Positions 1 through 6,821 of a stretch of DNA of 64,000 nucleotides are shown piece by piece. This DNA comes from Lysobacter sp. Root76. GTDB lineage: Bacteria; Pseudomonadota; Gammaproteobacteria; Xanthomonadales; Xanthomonadaceae. Position numbers and translations under genes: made by a program. Within the stretch, counting starts at the first letter, position 1. Every line of letters begins with the position of its first letter. A model generated the notes under the pieces. The model was not told where the DNA came from. It saw only the letters and a program-made list of their open reading frames with translations, and searched no databases. The stretch covers positions 790,505 through 854,504 of the forward strand of contig NZ_LMIK01000005.1 of assembly GCF_001428685.1 (NCBI RefSeq), in the 5' to 3' direction.

Positions 1-68
1 AGTCGTTCACCGTCGCGGTCGCATCGTCTGCCCATGCCTGCAATGGTGCAGGCGTTGAGGAGAACGAC

Positions 69-539
69 ATGACCGCACTGTCCCGATGGCTCGCCCCGGT
101 GGTAGTGGCCGCCGGCTTCGGCGTGGTCGCGATGACGCCGGCTCCGGCGGTGGCGCAGAGCAACGATGACCTGGCTCGCGTGATCGTCGATGTGGCCGAC
201 GTGATCATCCGCGGCAACACCCCGTACTACCGCTACGGCAACTACGGCTACGACGATCGCCTGATCGTGGTCCGCGACCGCTACGGTCGTCCGACCTATT
301 ACCGTAACGTGCCGCGCCGCAACTACTACTCGCAGCCCCCGTACGGCAACGCCTACGGCTATCGCAACCAGCACAGCCGCCAGCGCGTGACCTGCAACAG
401 GTACGGCAAGTGCCGGACCGAGTACTACGACCCGCGTTACGACGACCGCTATGGCCGCCGTTACGACAATCGCTACGACAACCGTTACTACGACGGCCGT
501 AGCGACTACCGCTACGATCGCCGTCGCTACGACGATTGA
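69..539 (+). CDS. Secreted Tyr/Arg/Asp-rich repeat protein, unknown function
   Basis: A 156-residue protein with a clear Sec signal peptide (hydrophobic residues 9-29, ending ...APAVAQ). The mature part is extremely rich in Tyr, Arg, Asp and Asn, with degenerate short repeats of the type YDDRYDNRY towards the C-terminus and almost no hydrophobic core, so it is probably disordered or surface-associated. A GAGGAG ribosome-binding site lies 7-12 bases before the ATG, which fixes the start. I do not recognise a named family; similar low-complexity Tyr/Arg-rich exported proteins are common in xanthomonads. Function unknown. Confidence 0.75.
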   Translation: MTALSRWLAPVVVAAGFGVVAMTPAPAVAQSNDDLARVIVDVADVIIRGNTPYYRYGNYGYDDRLIVVRDRYGRPTYYRNVPRRNYYSQPPYGNAYGYRNQHSRQRVTCNRYGKCRTEYYDPRYDDRYGRRYDNRYDNRYYDGRSDYRYDRRRYDD

Positions 540-646
540 CCGCCACCGGCGGCGGCACCGCTCTCCGCGGTGCCGTCGCCGTTTCTGCTGCCGCGCGCCG
601 CTTTCGGTGCTAGCCTGCGGCCCTGTCCGCGAGGAGTCGTCCCGTC

Positions 647-1087
647 ATGAAATCGCTGCTGCTGTGCGCCAGTCTGGCCGTCGCCGGCCTAGCCTCCACC
701 TGGGCCCCGGCGGCGCAGGCGGCGGGCAACGTCGACTGCAAGCTCCACTTCAACATGTCGGGTTGGTCGGTGTTCTACAAGACCTCCTCCGGCAGCGGTA
801 CCGTCCAGTGCAGCAACGGCCAGAGCATGGCGGTCAAGATCAGCGCCAAGGGCGGCGGCCTCACCGTGGGCAAGTCCCGGATCGAGAACGGGGTCGGCGA
901 ATTCTCCGGCGTCCATAACATCTCCGAGATCCTGGGCACCTATGCCACCGCCGAGGCCCATGCCGGCGCGGTCAAGTCCAGCAAGGCCCAGGTCATGACC
1001 AAGGGCGAAGTCTCGTTGGCCCTGGCCGGCAAGGGCGAGGGCTGGGACCTGGGCGTGGCCTTCGGCAAATTCGTGATTTCACGCTGA
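647..1087 (+). CDS. Exported protein of unknown function
   Basis: A 146-residue protein with a signal peptide (residues 1-25, ending AAQAAG). The mature region alternates hydrophobic and polar residues and is Gly/Ser rich (SGSGTVQCSNG, SAKGGGLTVGK), suggesting a small all-beta domain; two Cys residues (in DCKL and VQCSNG) could form a disulfide in the periplasm. Its stop is 2 bases before the start of the next gene, so the two are probably co-transcribed. I do not recognise a specific family. Confidence 0.75.
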   Translation: MKSLLLCASLAVAGLASTWAPAAQAAGNVDCKLHFNMSGWSVFYKTSSGSGTVQCSNGQSMAVKISAKGGGLTVGKSRIENGVGEFSGVHNISEILGTYATAEAHAGAVKSSKAQVMTKGEVSLALAGKGEGWDLGVAFGKFVISR

Positions 1088-1089
1088 GC

Positions 1090-1731
1090 ATGGACCGCAG
1101 CATCGCGCCGCCGTCGAATAGTTCGCCGCGCTCCCCGGTGCGGGTGCGTCTGCTCGCCCTGGTGGCGTCGATCGCGGCGGTGCTCGGTATTGGCCAGAGC
1201 TGGGCCCAGGATTTCGCCTTCGGCTGGGATCCGCGCAGCGGCGACGCCTGGGTCGATACCTGGCTGAGCGATGTGAACCGTTACGGCACGCGCTACCGCG
1301 AACCCTTCGTGGACGAGATGGTGCGCAATTACGGCGCGCCGCGCGAGCTGGTGTCCGAACTGCTGGCGACGCGGCGTTGGGCGCCGGGCGACGTCTACTA
1401 CGCCTGCGCGATGGCGCAGGTGCTCGGCCGTCCCTGCCGCTACGTGGTCGACGAGTGGGAACGCAGCCATGGCGAGGGCTGGGGCGCGGTCGCGCAGCGG
1501 CTGGGGCTGAAGCCCGGTTCGCCGGAATTCCATCGCCTCAAGCGCGGTTTCGTGCCGACCTACGACCGCTGGGGCCGTCCGATCGCGATCGACGCCGAGC
1601 TGCGTCGCGATTTCCCGAACCGGCCGACGGTCAAGAGCAAGCGCCCGCTGCCACCGCAGGCCCACGAGGCCGGCAAGGCAAAAGCCAAGGGGCAGGGCAA
1701 GGGGCACGCCAAGGGCAAGGGCAAGGACTGA
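1090..1731 (+). CDS. Exported basic-tailed protein of unknown function
   Basis: 213 residues. An unusually long n-region (about 20 residues) precedes a hydrophobic signal segment (RLLALVASIAAVLGIGQSWAQ), so the protein is probably periplasmic. The central part reads like a small helical domain with several aromatic residues and a CAMAQVLGRPC segment containing two Cys. The last about 30 residues are a Lys/Gly/Ala tail (KAKGQGKGHAKGKGKD). It begins 2 bases after the preceding exported-protein gene. No family recognised; the ATG at 1090 is the only start that keeps the signal sequence. Confidence 0.7.
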   Translation: MDRSIAPPSNSSPRSPVRVRLLALVASIAAVLGIGQSWAQDFAFGWDPRSGDAWVDTWLSDVNRYGTRYREPFVDEMVRNYGAPRELVSELLATRRWAPGDVYYACAMAQVLGRPCRYVVDEWERSHGEGWGAVAQRLGLKPGSPEFHRLKRGFVPTYDRWGRPIAIDAELRRDFPNRPTVKSKRPLPPQAHEAGKAKAKGQGKGHAKGKGKD

Positions 1732-1818
1732 TTGCGCGGTGGTCGCGCGCGGTGCCGGGCCGCTGCATAAGCGATCCGATCTCCGCCGCTGTCCGGTCGC
1801 CGCATTGGCGCAGGGCCG

Positions 1819-1824
1819 TATCAT
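1819..1824 (+). promoter_or_regulatory. Putative -10 box for leaderless GNAT mRNA
   Basis: TATCAT ends exactly 6 bases before the ATG at 1831 and there is no Shine-Dalgarno-like sequence between. With the usual 6-7 base distance from -10 box to start point, transcription would begin at the ATG. The same spacing recurs before several other genes in this window. No convincing -35 box is visible. Confidence 0.4.
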
Positions 1825-1830
1825 GGCCGC

Positions 1831-2325
1831 ATGACCGACGCCTCTCGCGCCTCCGATATCCGTATCGTCGATTTCGCGCCGCAGTGGCGCGACGATTTCG
1901 CCCGCCTCAATCTGGAATGGCTGGAACGCTGGTTCGCGGTCGAGCCGATCGACCGCGAAGTGCTGGGCGATCCGGAAACCCATCTGCTCGCCGGCGGCGG
2001 CCAGATCCTGTTCGCGATCGACCGCGACGGCCGCGCGGTCGGCACGGTCGCGCTCAAGTACGAGGGCGACGGCGTCTACGAGCTGACCAAGATGGCGGTC
2101 GACAGCGCGCAGCGCGGCGGCGGCATCGGCCGCTTGCTGATGCGGGGCGTGCTGGACAAGTTCCGCGCCCTGCGGGGTCGCGAATTGTTCCTGGAATCGA
2201 GCACCCGGCTCGCGCCCGCGCTCAAGCTCTACGAAAGCGTCGGCTTCCGGCATTACCCGGCGCCGCGGCCGGGCTCGCATTACGCCCGCGCCGACGTCTA
2301 CATGATCTGGCACCCGCCCGAGTAG
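1831..2325 (+). CDS. GNAT family N-acetyltransferase
   Basis: 164-residue cytosolic protein with the GNAT fold pattern: an N-terminal strand and helix (IRIVDFAPQWRDDFARLNLEWL), central strands (ILFAIDRDGRAVGTVAL), then ELTKMAVDSAQRGGGIGRLL, which carries the acetyl-CoA-binding signature R/Q-x-x-G-x-G/A, and a C-terminal LYESVGF motif typical of the family. It would transfer acetyl from acetyl-CoA to an amine; the substrate cannot be deduced. It reads as a monocistronic gene with a -10-like box immediately before the ATG. Confidence 0.88.
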   Translation: MTDASRASDIRIVDFAPQWRDDFARLNLEWLERWFAVEPIDREVLGDPETHLLAGGGQILFAIDRDGRAVGTVALKYEGDGVYELTKMAVDSAQRGGGIGRLLMRGVLDKFRALRGRELFLESSTRLAPALKLYESVGFRHYPAPRPGSHYARADVYMIWHPPE

Positions 2326-2352
2326 GCGCGGGCGCGGGGCGTAGCGCCGCAA

Positions 2353-2694
2353 TCAGTCCTTTTTCTTGTTGTCCATCGGCCGCTCGTTCGGCGGCGGATC
2401 GTCGGCATTGGCCTTCTTGGCGCCGTCGCCGCTCATCATGGCCTGGTGCGCGGCATCCATTTCGGCGGCGGTAACCTTGCCGTCGTGATTGGCGTCCATG
2501 CGTTCGAACATCGCGCGCGCGCCGGCGGCGTGCTCGGCGGCGGTGACGATGCCGTCGTGGTCGCTGTCGATCGTGGCGATCTTCTCGGCCGAGGTCATCA
2601 TCGGCCGCATCTTCGGGGTTTCCTGGGCCGTGGCCGATATCGCCGCGAGCGCGGCGGCGAAGCTCAGCGTACAGGCGAGGGTCTGCGGTTTCAT
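2353..2694 (-). CDS. Exported EF-hand calcium-binding protein
   Basis: 113 residues with a signal peptide (MKPQTLACTLSFAAALAAIS...TAQ) and two canonical EF-hand loops, DSDHDGIVTAAE and DANHDGKVTAAE, each with Asp/Asn at loop positions 1, 3 and 5, Gly at 6 and Glu at 12. Small periplasmic two-EF-hand proteins like this are widespread in Xanthomonadaceae; they bind Ca2+, but their physiological role is mostly unknown. The C-terminus is Lys/Asp rich (MDNKKKD). Convergent with the GNAT gene. Confidence 0.88.
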   Translation of the reverse strand: MKPQTLACTLSFAAALAAISATAQETPKMRPMMTSAEKIATIDSDHDGIVTAAEHAAGARAMFERMDANHDGKVTAAEMDAAHQAMMSGDGAKKANADDPPPNERPMDNKKKD

Positions 2695-2876
2695 AGCGGC
2701 CTCCTGGGTCGCGGCCCCTGCACCGGGCAGTGTCCGCCGCCGGCGGTGACGCGGCTGTGGACCCGGCCCCGTTCAGGCTGACGCGACGGCCCGCGTGATG
2801 GTAGTGGCCTTGGAACAGCGCGGCTGGTCGCCCGATTTGGGCTGGGTGCGCTTTGCGCCGACTATGGACGGTCGCA

Positions 2877-2969
2877 ATGCCCGCCTGTGCCCGCTCCGTG
2901 ACCGGAGCCCACGCGCTACCGCTGCCCGCCGAAAGCATTCGGCTGCCGGTGGCGCCCATGATGGACTGA
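2877..2969 (+). pseudogene. dusA: Stranded original 5' end of dusA (30-codon stub)
   Basis: An ATG-started reading frame whose last residues, ESIRLPVAPMMD followed by TGA, match the start of the intact dusA 14 kb downstream (EGIRLSVAPMMD, continuing WTDTQC). This is the chromosomal start of dusA, cut off when the element inserted. The stop codon arises at the junction, where GACTG is followed by A instead of G. The chromosomal leader residues (MPACARSVTGAHALPLPA) differ from those now supplied by the element. The stub lies in an otherwise empty stretch from 2695 to 3129, in which I see no other gene. Confidence 0.85.
2947..2968 (+). other. attL of the dusA element
   Basis: Left copy of a 22-bp direct repeat, identical to 16919-16940 at 21 of 22 positions; the 17-base core gcgcccatgatggactg is perfect. 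It codes for the conserved VAPMMD segment of DusA, the known insertion hot spot of dusA-specific integrases. Reading frame is preserved into the repeat and lost immediately after it, marking the crossover. Confidence 0.85.
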
Positions 2970-3129
2970 GTCGTTAGCGGCTAAATTGTCTTTAAATGCA
3001 ATATGTTGCGGCGATACAGGGTGCATGGTGCGAACAGGTTGGCACCGCTTACTTTGCTCAGGGCTCTGCAGCTAACGAGCCTTTCATATTGATATCCCTA
3101 CGTTGCGTCTAGCCAGGCAAGGACAGCTC

Positions 3130-3495
3130 ATGAGACCGCCTTTTCTTTCGATCGTGTTCGCCGTCTCCGGGGGCTGGCTTCTCTGCGCATGCGCGCACTC
3201 CACAGCCGAACCCGACCGCCAGCCTGCCAAGGAACATGCCGTCATGGTCACGCCCGGATCCAATCCTGCGACTGACAATCCAAAACGCAGCGCCGTGGAG
3301 ATCGGCAAACGGTTCCTGCAGCTGCTTGAAGGGTTGGAGTCGCGAGATGACTTGAGCCTGGAGCGCGTCAAAAGTGTATTGGGCGTTCCTTTAAGGCGTT
3401 TTGATGGCACACCGGACTATCTTTTCGCCTACAGCAGAGAGCTTCTACCGCCGCGATCACCAGCTCATCTGGCAGGCGGTCTCCGAACTGGTTGA
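3130..3495 (+). pseudogene. Truncated lipoprotein gene, 3' end lost at a deletion join
   Basis: The ATG at 3130 starts a lipoprotein signal peptide with lipobox LLCAC (MRPPFLSIVFAVSGGWLLCAC), followed by a polar linker and a helix-rich region (EIGKRFLQLLEGLESRDDLSLERVKSVLGVP...). Around base 3430, after ...GTPDYLFAYSRE, protein-like sequence ends: the next bases encode the DnaB motif FYRRDHQLIW in another frame, and this frame simply runs on to a stop at 3495. The gene therefore lacks its natural C-terminus. An upstream TTG at 3103 is possible, but the ATG gives a normal signal peptide and has AAGGACAG before it. Family not recognised. Its location inside the att repeats makes it phage cargo. 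Confidence 0.65.
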
Positions 3496-4603
3496 CAAGC
3501 GGCGGCCGTTCGATGCGGTGACCCTTGGCGAGTGGTTCGCCTCCGCGGGCATGGCCGAACACGTCGCCGGCGGCGCGTACCTGATGGAGCTGGCCAGGAC
3601 GACTCCGTCGGCGGCCAACATCCGCGCATACGCGGAGATCGTGGCGGACAAGGCCCGGCTACGCCGCGTTATCGACGTGGGCGCGGGCCTGGAGAACATG
3701 GGCTTCAATCCGGATGGGAGGAACAGCGTCGAGATCGTCGGGCATGCGATGGCCTCGCTGGGTGAGCTGATGCAAGCCGAGCCCTGCGAGCTGGAGGAGG
3801 TCGGGCCGGTCCTCGTACGTGTGTTCGAGAACCTGCAGCGGCGCTACGAGCTCGGCGGCGCACTGGATGGGGTCTCCACTGGCCTGACCGAGCTGGACCG
3901 CGTGCTCAACGGTCTCAAGGGCGGTCGCCTGTATGTGCTGGCGGCCCGACCCAAGATGGGCAAGACGAGCCTGGCTCTCGGCATCGCGCGAGCCGTGGCG
4001 GTAGAGCAGCGGCAGCACGTCGCGTTCTTCACCTTCGAAATGCCGCCCGAGGAGCTGATGGAACGCATGGTCTGCGCAGAAGGGGAGGTCGACCACGATC
4101 GCTTCCGCCGCGGGCAGCTCGAAGACGAGGAATGGAGCAAAGTCACCCTGGCCATACGCCGGCTCAGGGGTGCGCCGCTGCGGGTCTCGCGCCCACGTAC
4201 GTCTCGCATCGACGCGGTTTGTGCCCAGGCGCGTCGCCGGCACGCAAAGAAGCCCCTGAAGCTCATCGTGCTGGACTACCTGCAGCTGCTCGACACGAAG
4301 GGCGCCGAGAACCACACACTGGGCGTCACTGAGATCAGCCAGAAGCTCAAGATGCTCGCCGGCGATCTGGACGTTCCGGTGCTGGCTCTGTCGCAGCTCA
4401 ACCGAGCGGTGGAGTCGCGACCGAATAAGCGGCCGATGCCTGCGGATCTATCCAAGAGTACGGCTGCATCGTTTGCCGCAAGCACTACAGGATTCGGCGG
4501 GCCGCCGAGATTCACCACCTCACGGTGGGCGGCCGGCACGGCCAGCGTAGGCGCGGCCACGACTTCACCATCGGCCTATGCAGCTGGCACCACCGCGGAG
4601 TGA
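3401..4603 (+). pseudogene. dnaB: Replicative DnaB-type helicase remnant, both ends lost
   Basis: Homology to phage/chromosomal DnaB runs from about base 3434 (FYRRDHQLIWQAV, middle of the N-terminal primase-interacting domain) to about 4450. It includes Walker A (RPKMGKTSL), Walker B (LIVLDYLQL) and the RecA-like motif LALSQLNRAVESRPNKRP. The first about 35 residues of the domain are replaced by the preceding lipoprotein gene. After RPMPADL the expected motif (ESGxIEQDAD and the last about 80 residues) is absent, because the sequence switches frame into an HNH-type gene; the remaining residues to the stop at 4603 are out-of-frame read-through. The product would lack the final helicase motifs and so is probably inactive. 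No good start exists for the retained part. Confidence 0.85.
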
Positions 4604-4749
4604 ATGCCTTCGGCAGCGCCGAGCTCGGGGCCGCTACCTACGGGCCGAGCTACGCCCTCGAGCCTCGCGCATTTCGTGAGCGCTTCGGAGGTGACGAAGC
4701 GCTACTGGCCTACCAGAACCAACTCATCGCCAAACAGGAGGCAGCATGA
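4453..4749 (+). pseudogene. Ref-type HNH nuclease remnant, N-terminus lost
   Basis: Reading frame 1 from the join at about 4453 encodes QEYGCIVCRKHY...AEIHHL...RRRGHDFTIGLCSWHHRG. This is the zinc-binding CxxC and HNH-like histidine core of the phage P1 Ref (recombination enhancement function) family, a RecA-dependent nuclease. The C-terminal FGGDEALLAYQNQLIAKQEA is also in the style of that family. No ATG start belongs to it; it is entered from the dnaB remnant in a different frame, so the 5' part was deleted. Its stop overlaps the start of the next gene (ATGA), a sign of the original operon order. Assigned by motif memory; the family call is fairly sure, activity is not. Confidence 0.7.
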
Positions 4750-5093
4750 GATCCAAGCTCAGCATCCCCATGGGCAATCCAGTCACAGGGGAGATGGAGT
4801 TCCATCGCGAAGTTACTGGCGACATCATCGGTCCGTTCCTCGTTCATCGGGAGGCCAGCGCATACCTCGCTGGATGGGTGGTAACCCACCGGGCCACCGG
4901 CTACGCGGTGTTGAACGAGATTCCCGAAGAGCGAAGCGCCAAGTGGCTAGCGCGCGAGCTTCAGAAGGTCCAGGTCTCTTGGGATTTCTCGGAGCCGGCA
5001 GCCGTGAAGTCGCTCTCTGCCGAGGCTCTCGCCAAGATCAAAGTTCTCCGGGCCGAAGCGCGCCGCGGATCCTTCCGGCAGGCCGCGGCATGA
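4746..5093 (+). CDS. Phage protein of unknown function (115 aa)
   Basis: 115 residues, soluble, no signal peptide. The central part (GPFLVHREASAYLAGWVVTHRATGYAVLNEI) suggests a small beta-sheet domain, followed by an amphipathic helical half (SAEALAKIKVLRAEARRGSFRQ). Start and stop overlap the neighbouring genes by 4 bases (ATGA), so it is translated in a coupled run with the Ref remnant and the RuvC-like nuclease. I do not recognise the family. The position suggests a DNA-metabolism accessory protein of the phage middle region. Confidence 0.65.
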   Translation: MRSKLSIPMGNPVTGEMEFHREVTGDIIGPFLVHREASAYLAGWVVTHRATGYAVLNEIPEERSAKWLARELQKVQVSWDFSEPAAVKSLSAEALAKIKVLRAEARRGSFRQAAA

Positions 5094-5599
5094 CGTTGCA
5101 AGTCATCGCCGGTGTCGACCCTGGTCAGACCGGCGCCGTGGCCCTCTTAGCCGATGGCCAGCCTGCCGGCTTTGTCGACATGCCGACCCTCACCCGCAAA
5201 GCTGGTGGCGAGATGGTTGACGCAGGGCACCTCGCCAGATCGCTGCGCGAGCTGCTCTCCAAGCACCCTGGCGCTAGTCGATACGCAGTCATCGAGCGGG
5301 TGGCGGCCATGCCGCAGCAAGGGGTCAGTAGCGTCTTCAGGTTTGGCCAGGCTGATGGCGTAGCGCGTGGTGTCATCGGCGCGCTACGCCTGCCGCTGAT
5401 CGACGTGCCTCCGCTTACGTGGAAACGCCATCTGGGTCTGGACAACAAGGACAAGGACGCTGCCCGCCAGTTGGCGATCAAGCTGTTTCCAGTCATCGCG
5501 GTCGAGCTGGCTCGCAAGAAGGATATTGGCCGGGCTGACGCGTTGCTGGTGGCGTACTGGGCATACGTGACTGAGCAAATTGCGAGGAAGGCTGCATGA
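5090..5599 (+). CDS. RuvC-like Holliday-junction resolvase, phage type
   Basis: 169 residues with an RNase H-like/RuvC pattern: an N-terminal catalytic Asp in GVDPGQTGAVAL, a mid-protein Glu in AVIERV, and a C-terminal acidic residue in IGRADALLVAYWA. VFRFGQADGVARGV and PLTWKRHLGLDNKDK resemble the substrate loop and basic patch of RuvC. Phage RuvC-like enzymes cleave branched DNA before packaging. The ATG at 5090 overlaps the upstream stop (ATGA) and gives the usual family length; the longer upstream frame is not coding. Appears intact. Confidence 0.82.
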   Translation: MTLQVIAGVDPGQTGAVALLADGQPAGFVDMPTLTRKAGGEMVDAGHLARSLRELLSKHPGASRYAVIERVAAMPQQGVSSVFRFGQADGVARGVIGALRLPLIDVPPLTWKRHLGLDNKDKDAARQLAIKLFPVIAVELARKKDIGRADALLVAYWAYVTEQIARKAA

Positions 5600-5829
5600 G
5601 CGAGGCCCTGGAACTTCAGATTGAAGTGGCCTGGGTGGCGCTCACCAGGATGAGTGTCGGTCGTAGCCGCACGCTGCATCTGACTCGCGGCCGACGCGTG
5701 GTCTGGTCTGCAAACGATCGGCGGGCTACCGAGCTCGTGGAGATCGGCACTTACACCCGAGGCGTGTCCCTGGCGGAATTGCGTGAGGACGTGTTCTACA
5801 GCCATGCGAACTACAGGGAGGCTACGTAA
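5596..5829 (+). CDS. Small phage protein of unknown function (77 aa)
   Basis: 77 residues, overlapping the upstream resolvase gene by ATGA. The sequence (ALELQIEVAWVALTRMSVGRSRTLHLTRGRRVVWSANDRRATELVEIGTY) looks like a compact basic beta-rich domain, possibly nucleic-acid binding. No family recognised. It lies in the coupled middle-gene block, 6 bases before the next start. Confidence 0.55.
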   Translation: MSEALELQIEVAWVALTRMSVGRSRTLHLTRGRRVVWSANDRRATELVEIGTYTRGVSLAELREDVFYSHANYREAT

Positions 5830-5835
5830 GGCGCG

Positions 5836-6231
5836 ATGGACCGGCGGAAGCTAGACGCAAGGCTGGAAGCGTGGGCCGCGGAGTACGGCGGCGGCCGCTA
5901 TGAGGAGATCGGTTACCCCAGCCGAAACATCCTCAAGACCCTGATTGAGCACGAAGGGTTCGTTCCTTCTGCGCGGGGATACATTCCCACGCCAATCTAT
6001 ACAGCCGCCGATGAGATTGAGGCAGCGGTGCGCGGCATGGACGAGATCGGCTACGGGCGCCAAGCCCATGTGTTGCGCTGCGAGTACTTCATGCCGGACG
6101 CCCATATGGAATTGCGGCTGACTAACCTGGCGCAGGTAGGGGTTAAGATCAGTCGGGCTGGCTACTACGACTACTTGGCGATCGCCAAGGCGTACATTGC
6201 AGGGCAACTCAACAGGGCCGCAGCTGCATGA
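5836..6231 (+). CDS. Phage protein of unknown function, possible late-gene regulator
   Basis: 131 residues. It has an N-terminal helix (MDRRKLDARLEAWAAEYGGGRYEEIGYPS) and a C-terminal helical segment (LAQVGVKISRAGYYDYLAIAKAYIAGQL) that resembles the small helical proteins found just upstream of lysis genes in xanthomonad phages, where a Q-like antiterminator usually sits. That role is inference from position and helical pattern only; there is no diagnostic motif. It overlaps the next gene by ATGA. Confidence 0.6.
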   Translation: MDRRKLDARLEAWAAEYGGGRYEEIGYPSRNILKTLIEHEGFVPSARGYIPTPIYTAADEIEAAVRGMDEIGYGRQAHVLRCEYFMPDAHMELRLTNLAQVGVKISRAGYYDYLAIAKAYIAGQLNRAAAA

Positions 6232-6611
6232 GCTGGTGCGTCTACATGATGGTGGTCCATGCCGGGGGCGCCACTTACTGCAAGGTCGGAGTGACCGGTT
6301 CTCTCTGGGATCGCATCTGCCAGGTCCAGACCGGTTGCCCGGTTCGGATTTCTGATGTCGCCTATGTGGCGATGGCTACCTCAAACTTTGCATATCAGGC
6401 GGAGCGCCGAATTCACTGGGGACTCAACGAGTACCACTCGCACGGGGAGTGGTTCGCCTTGGACCTGAGCAATGAGGAGCACAAGGCAAAGTTCTCGGAC
6501 GTATGCCGGCGCGCGTTCGGGGAGTTGTGCGGATCCGGCTGGCGCTGGGTCCATCAGGATCTCGCCGGAATAAAGTTGATGGCGGGGTTGCGTCTAGACA
6601 AAAACACCTAA
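6228..6611 (+). CDS. GIY-YIG/T5orf172-like nuclease domain protein
   Basis: 127 residues. The order of segments fits the T5orf172 branch of the GIY-YIG superfamily: VYMMVVHAGGATYCKVGVTGSLWDRICQVQTGCP (first strand pair and the helix with catalytic Arg), then AERRIHWGLNEYHSHGEWFAL (Glu/His-containing second half). Such domains cut DNA or act as homing or restriction-like modules in phages. The usual GIY/YIG tripeptides are degenerate (VYM, YCKVG), so catalytic competence is uncertain. Last gene of the overlapping run; a strong hairpin follows 29 bases downstream. Confidence 0.7.
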   Translation: MSWCVYMMVVHAGGATYCKVGVTGSLWDRICQVQTGCPVRISDVAYVAMATSNFAYQAERRIHWGLNEYHSHGEWFALDLSNEEHKAKFSDVCRRAFGELCGSGWRWVHQDLAGIKLMAGLRLDKNT

Positions 6612-6640
6612 ATACTGGGTACGTTCCCGAACTACCTCTG

Positions 6641-6665
6641 AAGCCCTGGCCAAAAGCCGGGGCTT
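6641..6665 (+). terminator. Stem-loop after the phage middle operon
   Basis: A 10-bp stem AAGCCCTGGC / GCCGGGGCTT (one G-T pair) with a CAAAA loop, just after the GIY-YIG-like gene and just before the tRNA-Gly-like gene. There is no long T run, so it may be a weak terminator or processing hairpin. Confidence 0.5.
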
Positions 6666-6674
6666 CTGCGTTGT

Positions 6675-6748
6675 GCGGGTCTGCCCGAGGGGCTAGGCAC
6701 CGGCCTCCCAAGCCGACCACGCGGGTTCGATCCCCGCGGCCCGCTCCA
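6675..6748 (+). tRNA. tRNA-Gly(CCC)-like gene carried by the prophage
   Basis: Cloverleaf drawn by hand. The acceptor stem has 7 bp (GCGGGTC with GGCCCGC). Discriminator U73, typical of bacterial tRNA-Gly, is followed by an encoded CCA. The T arm is perfect (GCGGG TTCGATC CCCGC). The anticodon loop is CTCCCAA (anticodon CCC) on a 4-bp stem with a C27-A43 mismatch. The D arm is weak (3 bp plus a C-A mismatch), and only one base separates acceptor and D stems instead of two. It may be a functional phage tRNA or a decayed one. It sits between the middle genes and the lysis cassette. Confidence 0.6.
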
Positions 6749-6821
6749 CTTCGCCCGGCCGCGGCTTCCTCGTCGTCGTCGTAGCGCCCTCGGGCCGCCG
6801 GGCATCTAACTGGATCTGACC

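Noticed and set aside
2695-2876. Extra plus-strand frames upstream of the dusA stub
   Set aside because: No conserved motifs or ribosome-binding sites; better explained as the promoter region of the original dusA gene.
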